This document shows positions 1-5,846 of a stretch of 7,409 bases of DNA, piece by piece; position 1 is the first letter of the stretch, and each line of letters opens with the position of its first letter. Below the pieces are notes generated by a model that made no database searches, was not told where the DNA came from, and saw only the letters and a program-made list of their open reading frames with translations. The DNA is taken from contig JAEELC010000018.1 of NCBI GenBank assembly GCA_016288675.1, forward strand, positions 1 through 7,409. The letters are read 5' to 3'. The translations under genes and the position numbers were made by a program. Source of the stretch: Acholeplasmatales bacterium (lineage in GTDB: Bacteria > Bacillota_I > Bacilli_A > Acholeplasmatales > Anaeroplasmataceae).

Positions 1-786
1 AAAGCCTTGAGTATTTAAATCAATCAAGCTTGTTTTTACACCAATTTCTCCACCTACACATGGATCATCTTCTCCATATAAAAGTAAAATAGGTAGATTT
101 ACAGCATTTTCGGATTTTTTATTATGTAAACCTTTTACTAAATGCATTAGGTCTACATAAGCTCCATTTGTGAAATCAAATCCACATAATGGGTCATTAA
201 TATAGTCTTTAACATTGTCTTCATTATAACTTAACCAATCTAATTCAGTTTTTGCATCTTTAATTGCTTTAGAATAAGAACCAAGGACCATTTTCTTCAT
301 ATAATTAGTTTTACCTAAATCTGTAGTAAAGAATTGAGTAAAATTACCAATTGCTATACCAAATCCGATTCCCTTTTTGTATGGTGGAAATCCTGATAAT
401 ATCATCTTAGAATATAATCCACTTTCTTTTTGAATTAGATTTCTTGCAATAATTGAACCCATTGAATGTCCATATAATATAATATTGTGAATATCAAGTG
501 AGTTTTCAATGTAATTAGTTATTGTTTGTTGGTCTAGTAATAAATCCTTATATCCACCACGATGTTTAAAATTACCAAGATGTGTGGAGTATTTACCATG
601 ACCTCTTAGGTCACTGGTAATAACTGTATAACCAGCTTCATTCATTTTTTTAGCAAAATCTTCATAACGTCCTTGGTGTTCCATCATTCCGTGAATGACT
701 TGAATTGCACCTTTAGGATTTTCAACTGGATAAACATTTAAAAATAGGTTTTGATTATCTAAGGCCTTTATTATTTTTAATTCCAT
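1..786 (-). CDS. Alpha/beta hydrolase (lysophospholipase / serine aminopeptidase S33-like), 3' part cut by window edge
   Basis: I translated 262 codons from the ATG at 784-786 down to the window edge with no stop, so the C-terminus is missing. The start is supported by the upstream sequence AATAGGAG at proper spacing. Visible family motifs are the oxyanion-hole segment VIHGMMEH (about residues 31-38), SDLRGHGKS-like text SDLRGHGKY (about 59-67), the nucleophile elbow GHSMGS with Ser108, and the acid segment LLLYGEDDP with probable catalytic Asp241. The catalytic His would lie beyond the edge. No signal peptide is seen, so the enzyme is probably cytoplasmic. Proteins of this family hydrolyse monoacylglycerols, lysophospholipids or other esters, and the substrate cannot be told from sequence. 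It begins 17 bp after the RNase J stop with no terminator between, so the two are probably co-transcribed. The family call is firm; the lipase role is inference. Confidence 0.88.
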   Translation of the reverse strand, partial: MELKIIKALDNQNLFLNVYPVENPKGAIQVIHGMMEHQGRYEDFAKKMNEAGYTVITSDLRGHGKYSTHLGNFKHRGGYKDLLLDQQTITNYIENSLDIHNIILYGHSMGSIIARNLIQKESGLYSKMILSGFPPYKKGIGFGIAIGNFTQFFTTDLGKTNYMKKMVLGSYSKAIKDAKTELDWLSYNEDNVKDYINDPLCGFDFTNGAYVDLMHLVKGLHNKKSENAVNLPILLLYGEDDPCVGGEIGVKTSLIDLNTQGF

Positions 787-803
787 ACTTTTCTCCTATT
801 AAA

Positions 804-2471
804 CTAAATGAAGCTAAATAATGGTAATACAATTGGATTTCTTTGAGAAATTTCCTTTACTAAATGAGATAGGTAGTCAGCTAAATCATTTTGAATTTGT
901 TGATAACTTAATTTTGGATTACCTAATGCTTTAGCTAGATATGTTTTAGAAGCTTCAACGATATTCTTTGTTAATTCTTCAGCTTCCTTCATGTATACAA
1001 AACCACGTGATACTACTTGTGGTTCAAGAGCTATCTTACGATCTTTTTCAACTATTGTAAAAATGACAGAGAATAGACCATCATCAGATAAGCTCTTTCT
1101 TTCATGAATAATAGAACTATCTAAATCTGATACTGCACCATCAATATAGACATCGCTTGCTGGTACTTTACCATTTTGTATAATTGTATGATCAGTTAAT
1201 TCAAGTACGTCACCATTTTCTAGAACGAATAAATTGTCTTTATTCAAACCACATTCTATAGCAAGATTACCATGAACCTTTAACATTCTATATTCACCAT
1301 GAATTGGCATAAAGTATTTTGGATGCAATAAATTTTGTAGCATTCTTAAATCACCTTGAGCAGCATGACCTGAAGTATGTGTATCAGTGATTGGAGAATG
1401 AACAATTACGTTACAACCATTTTTGAATAATTGGTTAATTGTTGTATTAACTCCTACTTGGTTTCCTGGAATTGGAGAAGAAGAGAAGATAACTGTATCA
1501 CCAGGCATAAGCTTTACTTGCTTATGTGTTCCTTGTGCAATACGTGATAAGGCAGCCATTGGTTCACCTTGAGAACCAGTACAAATAACTACTAGTTCAT
1601 TAGCTTTATAGTTTTTAATATCATCTACATCAATGAATGTAGTTGCAGGTGCCTTAATATAACCAATTTTTTGACCTACTTCAATTGTTTTAATCATTGA
1701 ACGACCAAAAATTGCAATCTTTCTATTTGTATCTACAGCAGCTTCAACAATTTGTTGAACACGATAAATGTTTGATGCGAATGTAGCTACTAGAATACGT
1801 GAATGAATATGCTTAAATAATTCACGAATATTTTGACCAATATTTTTTTCACTCTTAGTATAACCTGGTACTGTAGCATTTGTTGAGTCTGCAAGAAGAA
1901 GATCTACACCTTCTTTACCAAGCTCAGCTAGTTTATCAAATTCACATTGAGGTCCTGTAGGAGTCATATCAAATTTGAAATCACCAGTATGGAAAATTGT
2001 ACCAGCACCTGTACGAATTACAATACCAAATGTATCTGGTACTGAATGTGTCATACGTATGAACGAAATTGATGTGTGGTCAAATTTGAATTCATCATTA
2101 GCTGTGAATTCTACAATTTCAGGAACTCTTATATCTTTATATTCTTCAAGTTTGTTCTTAATTAATTGAACTGTTACACCAGCTGCATAAATCTTTGGTA
2201 CTTTTATTTCTTTTAAGAAGAATGGTATACCACCAATGTGGTCTTCATGACCATGTGTTACAAATAAACCAACAATTTTTTCTTCTTTATCTTTTAGATA
2301 TTCAAAGCTTGGTACTACATAGTCAACACCAAGTAAATGTTCATCTGGGAATAAGATACCACAGTCAATAATAAATATTTGATCATTATATTCTACGCAA
2401 TACATATTTTTACCAACTTCAAGCATACCACCTAAAGCGAAAATACGTGCTGTTTTTGTATTTTTAGACAT
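804..2471 (-). CDS. rnj: Ribonuclease J (RNase J1-like metallo-beta-lactamase/beta-CASP RNase)
   Basis: The product is a 5'-to-3' exonuclease and endonuclease that degrades and processes mRNA and matures rRNA in Firmicutes. From the ATG at 2469-2471 it is 555 residues, the length of Bacillus RNase J1. Metal ligands are all present: HGHEDH (His73, His75, Asp77, His78), His142 in THSVPD, Asp164 in HTGDFKFD and His391 in PIHGEYR. The beta-CASP segment carries ATFASN (229-234), CTGSQGEP (297-304) and HTSGH (365-369). RNase J2 of B. subtilis has a degenerate HGHDEN site, so this copy is the catalytic J1 type. A GTG at 2481-2483 is in frame and would add four residues, but it overlaps the ribosome binding site AAAGGAG, which sits 11 nt from the ATG; the ATG is preferred. 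Small deviations from the usual text are GGMLEVGKN near the N-terminus and HTSGHAAQ instead of HTSGHGGQ. It is first of a likely two-gene unit with the downstream hydrolase. Confidence 0.96.
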   Translation of the reverse strand: MSKNTKTARIFALGGMLEVGKNMYCVEYNDQIFIIDCGILFPDEHLLGVDYVVPSFEYLKDKEEKIVGLFVTHGHEDHIGGIPFFLKEIKVPKIYAAGVTVQLIKNKLEEYKDIRVPEIVEFTANDEFKFDHTSISFIRMTHSVPDTFGIVIRTGAGTIFHTGDFKFDMTPTGPQCEFDKLAELGKEGVDLLLADSTNATVPGYTKSEKNIGQNIRELFKHIHSRILVATFASNIYRVQQIVEAAVDTNRKIAIFGRSMIKTIEVGQKIGYIKAPATTFIDVDDIKNYKANELVVICTGSQGEPMAALSRIAQGTHKQVKLMPGDTVIFSSSPIPGNQVGVNTTINQLFKNGCNVIVHSPITDTHTSGHAAQGDLRMLQNLLHPKYFMPIHGEYRMLKVHGNLAIECGLNKDNLFVLENGDVLELTDHTIIQNGKVPASDVYIDGAVSDLDSSIIHERKSLSDDGLFSVIFTIVEKDRKIALEPQVVSRGFVYMKEAEELTKNIVEASKTYLAKALGNPKLSYQQIQNDLADYLSHLVKEISQRNPIVLPLFSFI

Positions 2472-2514
2472 AATAAAAAACACTCCTTTGTCTATTTAAT
2501 TTTGATTAAAATGT

Positions 2515-2534
2515 GTTATAGAAAAAGCTATAAC
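2515..2534 (-). repeat. Leader hairpin 1 of rnj (copy of a duplicated element)
   Basis: A perfect 7-bp inverted repeat, read on the minus strand as GTTATAG-CTTTTT-CTATAAC, lies about 44 nt upstream of the rnj ATG and inside the predicted 5' untranslated region. It shares a 13-nt exact core (ATAGAAAAAGCTA on the plus strand, 2518-2530) with the second copy at 2573-2585. Stems are A/U rich and not followed by a strong T-run, so it is a poor terminator. A role in RNase J autoregulation or processing is only inference. Confidence 0.6.
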
Positions 2535-2569
2535 TGATAAAAATAAAATAATTAAAAAATAAGTTGAAT

Positions 2570-2589
2570 GTAATAGAAAAAGCTACTAC
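2570..2589 (-). repeat. Leader hairpin 2 of rnj (second copy)
   Basis: Read on the minus strand this is GTAGTAG-CTTTTT-CTATTAC: a 7-bp stem with one G-U wobble in RNA and the same six-base loop as the copy at 2515-2534. The wobble keeps the fold possible on the rnj transcript, whereas on the opposite strand it would be an A-C mismatch. That favours a structure in the rnj leader RNA over a DNA operator. The core repeat is 55 bp from the other copy. Confidence 0.55.
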
Positions 2590-2611
2590 TTAAATAAAAA
2601 ATACCAAAATT

Positions 2612-2640
2612 AGTATATATTATTTTAAAGTATAATACAA
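2612..2640 (-). promoter_or_regulatory. Predicted sigma-A promoter of rnj
   Basis: On the minus strand there is TTGTAT (-35, 2635-2640), a 17-bp spacer and TATACT (-10, 2612-2617). Transcription would begin near 2605, giving a leader of roughly 134 nt that contains both copies of the duplicated hairpin. The -35 matches consensus only in its TTG, but spacing is ideal and the -10 is 5/6. Confidence 0.6.
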
Positions 2641-2650
2641 TTGTTTTATA
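2631..2650. promoter_or_regulatory. 20-bp near-perfect palindrome spanning both divergent -35 boxes
   Basis: TATAATACAA followed directly by TTGTTTTATA are 10-bp half-sites that match as inverted repeats at 9 of 10 positions. The centre (2640/2641) is exactly the junction between the -35 hexamer of rnj and that of proS. It may be an operator, or the symmetry may simply come from two mirrored promoters; the sequence cannot separate these. Confidence 0.5.
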
Positions 2651-2669
2651 AAAAAATATATGATATAAT
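2641..2669 (+). promoter_or_regulatory. Predicted sigma-A promoter of proS with extended -10
   Basis: TTGTTT (-35, 2641-2646), a 17-bp spacer ending in TGA, and a consensus TATAAT (-10, 2664-2669). The TGn immediately before the -10 is the extended -10 element. Transcription would begin near 2676, giving a leader of about 53 nt, too short for a T-box. Confidence 0.72.
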
Positions 2670-2676
2670 CATTAAG

Positions 2677-2692
2677 GACTTTTTTTAAAGTC
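2677..2692 (+). other. Hairpin at the 5' end of the predicted proS mRNA
   Basis: GACTTT-TTTT-AAAGTC forms a 6-bp stem with a four-base loop, beginning within one or two bases of the predicted transcription start. 5'-terminal stems are known to protect Firmicute mRNAs from RNase J, whose gene is the divergent neighbour; the link here is inference. No T-run follows that would suit a terminator. Confidence 0.45.
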
Positions 2693-2728
2693 ATATTTTT
2701 GTAAATTATCGAAGAAAGAGGTATCTAT

Positions 2729-4441
2729 ATGAAAGCAAGTCAAATGTTAATTGCTACAGCAAAAGAAGCTCCAGCAGAAGCTAAAATTGCATCACATCAA
2801 TTATTACTTCGTGCAGGTTATATGAAGAATGAAGTTGCAGGAGTTTATAACTATCTACCGCTTGGTCTTCGTGTTATTAATAAAATTGAAACTGTAATTC
2901 GTGAAGAAATGGATAAGTCAGGTGCTAATGAAATTTTATGTTCTGCTATCCAACCTAAGGAATTATGGGAAGAATCAGGACGTTGGGCTAAGTATGGTCC
3001 AGAATTAATGCGCTTTAAAGATAGACATGAACGTGAATTTTGCTTAGGTCCAACTCATGAAGAAGTATTCACATCAATTGCTCGTGATTTAATTAAATCA
3101 CCTAAGCAATTACCAATGAATTTATACCAAATTCAAACAAAATATCGTGATGAATTTAGACCTAGATTTGGTTTAATGCGTTCTCGTGAATTCATTATGA
3201 AAGATGCTTATACTTTTGATAAAGATGAAGCTGGTTTAGAAGTATCTTATCAAACTATGTATGATGTATATTCTCGCATTTTCACACGTTTAGGATTAAA
3301 CTATGTTCCAGTTCTTGCTGATACTGGTGCTATTGGTGGTAATGGTTCTCATCAATTTATGGCATTATGTGAAGTTGGTGAATCTGATATTGTCTATTGT
3401 GAAGAATGTGGTTATGCAGCTGACCAAGAAAAAGCTGATGCTATTTGCACATTAAAAGATAATTCAGAACCAAAAGAACTTGAAAAAGTTAATGTAGGTC
3501 ATGCAAAATCAATTGAACAAATGGTTGATTTCTATAAGCGTCCTGCAACTGAAATGGTTAAGTCTGTTTTATATAAGGATACTGAAAAGAATAAATTATA
3601 TCTTGCTCTTGTTAGAGGAGATAGAGAAGTTAACGAAATTAAGCTTGTTAATGCAATAGATTCTGCAGAAGCATTCCTTACATTTGGTAATGATGAAGAT
3701 ATTAAATCATTACATACTTGTGAAGGTTATATTGGACCAGTTGGTTTAGATTCAAGCGTTGAAATTTTAGTTGATAAAGAAGTTGCTGAATTAAAGAATG
3801 GTATTTATGGTGCTAATGAAGCATTAATGAATTACGTTAATGTAAACTTTGGCAGAGATTACACTGGTAGAGTACTTGATTTACGTAAAGCAGTTGAGGG
3901 TGATTTATGTCCATGCTGTGGTAAGCCAATGAAGATGCGTCGTGGTATTGAAGTAGGTCAAATTTTCAAACTACAAACAAAATATTCAAAAGCTATGAAC
4001 TGTACTTATCAAAATGAAAAAGGCGAAAACGTTCCAATGGTTATGGGTTGCTATGGTATTGGTGTAACACGTACTATGACTTCAATTATTGAACAACACC
4101 ATGATGATTTTGGTATTAAGTGGCCATTGAATGTTGCACCATATCATGCAGTAGTTGTACCTGTTATTAATAAGGATGAGGCACAAGTCGCTTTAGCTGA
4201 AAAGTTATATAAAGAATTATTAGCTTCAGGTGTTGAAACAATTTTAGATGATAGAGATGCTAAACCAGGATTCAAGTTCAAGGACTGGGATCTTATGGGT
4301 ATTCCATACCAAATTATTTGTGGTAAGAGAGTTTCTGAAGGTATTGTTGAATTAAAGAATCGTCAAACAGATGAAAAGATTGAAGTAAGTCCTGAAGAAG
4401 CAGTTAGAGTAATTGTTGAAGCAGTTAAATCTATAAAATAA
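2729..4441 (+). CDS. proS: Prolyl-tRNA synthetase, bacterial type with editing insertion
   Basis: The 570-residue cytoplasmic class II enzyme charges tRNA-Pro with proline. The length suits bacterial-type ProS. Motif 2 lies in TKYRDEFRPRFGLMRSREF (137-155), followed by MKDAYTFD (157-164), and motif 3 in GCYGIGVTRTM (440-450). Between them is the INS editing domain (about 224-405), which removes mischarged alanine; Lys278 in EMVKSVLYK appears to correspond to the editing lysine K279 of E. coli, and GYIGPVGL (333-340) is typical. The INS edges carry two Cys pairs, CEEC (224-227) and CPCC (394-397), as often seen. The C-terminal anticodon-binding domain begins near 470 and contains ETILDDRDAKPGFKFKDWD (503-521). 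AGAGGT seven bases before the ATG is the ribosome binding site. It has its own promoter and terminator and appears monocistronic. Confidence 0.98.
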   Translation: MKASQMLIATAKEAPAEAKIASHQLLLRAGYMKNEVAGVYNYLPLGLRVINKIETVIREEMDKSGANEILCSAIQPKELWEESGRWAKYGPELMRFKDRHEREFCLGPTHEEVFTSIARDLIKSPKQLPMNLYQIQTKYRDEFRPRFGLMRSREFIMKDAYTFDKDEAGLEVSYQTMYDVYSRIFTRLGLNYVPVLADTGAIGGNGSHQFMALCEVGESDIVYCEECGYAADQEKADAICTLKDNSEPKELEKVNVGHAKSIEQMVDFYKRPATEMVKSVLYKDTEKNKLYLALVRGDREVNEIKLVNAIDSAEAFLTFGNDEDIKSLHTCEGYIGPVGLDSSVEILVDKEVAELKNGIYGANEALMNYVNVNFGRDYTGRVLDLRKAVEGDLCPCCGKPMKMRRGIEVGQIFKLQTKYSKAMNCTYQNEKGENVPMVMGCYGIGVTRTMTSIIEQHHDDFGIKWPLNVAPYHAVVVPVINKDEAQVALAEKLYKELLASGVETILDDRDAKPGFKFKDWDLMGIPYQIICGKRVSEGIVELKNRQTDEKIEVSPEEAVRVIVEAVKSIK

Positions 4442-4443
4442 TG

Positions 4444-4469
4444 AAAGTCCCGATTTTCGGGACTTTTTT
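4444..4469 (+). terminator. Rho-independent terminator of proS
   Basis: AAAGTCCCG-ATTTT-CGGGACTTT is a perfect 9-bp stem with a five-base loop, its 3' arm running into six T residues (4464-4469). It starts two bases after the proS stop codon. It separates proS from the sirtuin gene. Confidence 0.95.
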
Positions 4470-4473
4470 GTTA

Positions 4474-4479
4474 TATAAT
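4474..4479 (+). promoter_or_regulatory. Possible -10 box for the sirtuin gene
   Basis: A consensus TATAAT lies just after the proS terminator, but no good -35 is seen: the right distance falls within the terminator stem. Transcription from it would start near 4486, leaving only about 13 nt before the GTG, still including AGAGGTG as ribosome binding site. Low confidence because TA-rich text makes chance matches common; read-through from proS is the alternative. Confidence 0.3.
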
Positions 4480-4498
4480 AATATAAAGAGGTGTTATT

Positions 4499-5218
4499 GT
4501 GGAAAAGTTAGAAAAATTGATGAATATTATTAAAGAAAGTAATGATATTGTATTCTTTGGTGGTGCAGGAGTATCAGTTGCTTCTGGGATTCCTGACTTT
4601 AGAGGGGCAAATGGATTATATAACTATACCCCTGAAGAGATAATTAGTCATCATTTTTTTATGGATCATACTAAAGAATTTTATGATTTTTATTGGGATA
4701 AAATGGTATATAAGAATGCATTACCAAATGCTTGTCATAAAGCTTTAGCTTATTTAGAAGAAAAAGGAAAATTAAGAAGTATAATTACTCAAAACATTGA
4801 TGGCTTACATCAAAAAGCTTTAAGTAAAAATGTATTAGAATTACATGGCAGTGTAAATAGAAATTATTGCATGAGATGCCACAAATTTTATGATTTATCT
4901 TCTCTTGAAACAAAGGGTATTCCACATTGTACTTGCGGTGGTATTATAAAACCTGATGTAGTTTTATATGAAGAAGGTTTAGATGAGACAATTATTACAA
5001 GAGCGATTTCTGATATTTCTAATTGTGATACTTTAATTGTGGCTGGTACAAGCTTAGTTGTATATCCAGCTGCTAGTTTTATTAGATATTTTAGAGGTAA
5101 AAATTTAATTATTATTAATTTAGGACAAACTTCTTATGATATATATACAACTCTTGCGATAAATGGAAAAGTTGAAGAGTATCTTAATATTGACAATTTT
5201 AAGAAATATAATATTTAA
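4499..5218 (+). CDS. Sir2-family NAD-dependent protein deacylase (sirtuin)
   Basis: The 239-residue protein has the full sirtuin signature. GGAGVSVASGIPDFRG (21-36) binds NAD, TQNIDGLH (98-105) lines the NAD ribose site, and His116 in ELHG is the catalytic base. Zn ligands are Cys124, Cys127, Cys144 and Cys146, and GTSLVVYPAA (183-192) closes the Rossmann fold. The text KPDVVLYEEGLD (151-162) is typical of Firmicute sirtuins. Such enzymes remove acetyl groups from protein lysines with NAD cleavage, for example from acetyl-CoA synthetase. I do not see the Tyr-x-x-Arg pair of SIRT5-like desuccinylases in the region after residue 50, so deacetylation is the more likely activity (inference). The second Zn pair is C-x-C rather than the common C-x-x-C. 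Translation starts at GTG 4499-4501 after the ribosome binding site AAAGAGGTG; no in-frame ATG fits better, since the conserved N-terminal helix begins at once. Confidence 0.95.
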   Translation: MEKLEKLMNIIKESNDIVFFGGAGVSVASGIPDFRGANGLYNYTPEEIISHHFFMDHTKEFYDFYWDKMVYKNALPNACHKALAYLEEKGKLRSIITQNIDGLHQKALSKNVLELHGSVNRNYCMRCHKFYDLSSLETKGIPHCTCGGIIKPDVVLYEEGLDETIITRAISDISNCDTLIVAGTSLVVYPAASFIRYFRGKNLIIINLGQTSYDIYTTLAINGKVEEYLNIDNFKKYNI

Positions 5219-5245
5219 AAAGGTTCTACAAATGTAGAACCTTTT
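5218..5245. terminator. Bidirectional terminator between the sirtuin gene and coaD
   Basis: AAAAGGTTCTAC-AAAT-GTAGAACCTTTT is a perfect 12-bp stem with a four-base loop. Because the outer arms are A-run and T-run, each strand reads as a hairpin ending in U residues. It begins at the last base of the sirtuin stop codon and lies seven bases past the coaD stop, so it serves both convergent genes. Confidence 0.93.
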
Positions 5246-5251
5246 GTTTAC

Positions 5252-5731
5252 TTATTTTTTAAATTTATTAAGAATATCTTGTTTAATTTCTTTTGGAACA
5301 TATTTAGAAATATCAACATTGAAGGTTAATAATTCTTTTATTGAAGATGAAGAAATAAATTGGTTATTAGCATATGGAAACATTAATAAGGTTTCAATGT
5401 GTGGATCAATGTCATGATTAAATTGAGCTAATTGAAATTCTGATTCATAATCTGTATAATTTCTTAATCCTCTTATAATTACATTGATATTATTTTTTTG
5501 AGCGTAAGATACTGTTAATTCATCAGTTGTAACAACCTTTACATTTTTTAAATCTTTAACAACTTTATTAATCATTGCTACACGTTCTTCAAGACTAAAT
5601 GTTGGATGTTTGTGTACATTAGTTGAAATTAATACATGTACTTCATCAAATATATTACTTGCACGTCTTATAACGTCTAAATGGCCATTTGATAATGGAT
5701 CAAATGTACCAGGATATACTGCATTTCTCAT
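5252..5731 (-). CDS. coaD: Phosphopantetheine adenylyltransferase
   Basis: The 159-residue cytoplasmic enzyme transfers AMP from ATP to 4'-phosphopantetheine, giving dephospho-CoA, the penultimate step of coenzyme A synthesis. It has the bacterial CoaD length and nucleotidyltransferase fold. YPGTFDPLSNGHLD (6-19) contains the T/HxGH motif, with Thr9 and His17. Lys41 in VHKHPTFSLEER and Arg87 in IIRGLR match the substrate-binding residues of E. coli CoaD (K42, R88), and QFISSSSIKE (124-133) is the C-terminal ATP-binding ISSS-x-hKE motif. The ribosome binding site TGAGGT lies about 10 nt before the ATG. It appears monocistronic, with its own promoter and a terminator shared with the convergent sirtuin gene. 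Bacillus usually places coaD beside the 16S methylase rsmD; that neighbour is not here. Confidence 0.97.
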   Translation of the reverse strand: MRNAVYPGTFDPLSNGHLDVIRRASNIFDEVHVLISTNVHKHPTFSLEERVAMINKVVKDLKNVKVVTTDELTVSYAQKNNINVIIRGLRNYTDYESEFQLAQFNHDIDPHIETLLMFPYANNQFISSSSIKELLTFNVDISKYVPKEIKQDILNKFKK

Positions 5732-5760
5732 TATATAAAAAACCTCAAATTTCTTTATAT

Positions 5761-5790
5761 TGCCATATAATTATAACTTATAATATGGCA
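5761..5790. promoter_or_regulatory. Palindrome over the coaD promoter (possible operator)
   Basis: TGCCATAT (5761-5768) and ATATGGCA (5783-5790) are perfect 8-bp inverted repeats separated by 14 bp. The span covers the spacer, the whole -10 box and the predicted transcription start of coaD, where a bound repressor would block RNA polymerase. On the plus strand it is followed by five T residues and could be read as a terminator, but no plus-strand gene lies upstream to need one. I do not recognise the motif. Confidence 0.5.
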
Positions 5791-5798
5791 TTTTTCAA
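5770..5798 (-). promoter_or_regulatory. Predicted sigma-A promoter of coaD
   Basis: On the minus strand there is TTGAAA (-35, 5793-5798, 5/6 consensus), a 17-bp spacer and TATAAT (-10, 5770-5775, 6/6). Transcription would start near 5763, about 32 nt before the ATG. This is among the strongest promoter matches in the window. Confidence 0.78.
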
Positions 5799-5818
5799 CT
5801 TTTAGCTAGTAAGCGAAT

Positions 5819-5846
5819 AAAAAAAGCTAAAGAATCACTTTAGCTT
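5819..5846 (-). terminator. Rho-independent terminator of the glycosyltransferase gene
   Basis: Read on the minus strand this is AAGCTAAAG-TGATT-CTTTAGCTT followed by further T residues (A-run at 5819-5825 on the plus strand). The stem is 9 bp. The TGA stop codon of the glycosyltransferase lies in the loop, and the final codons form the 5' arm, so coding and terminator overlap. It shields the coaD promoter from read-through. Confidence 0.88.

Noticed and set aside
1975..2169. 64-codon open frame on the plus strand
   Set aside because: It lies wholly antisense inside rnj, has no ribosome binding site or family resemblance, and is best explained as a shadow of the real coding frame.
2676..2728. 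T-box riboswitch ahead of proS
   Set aside because: The leader is only about 53 nt, with no T-box sequence and no terminator; only a small 5' stem is present.
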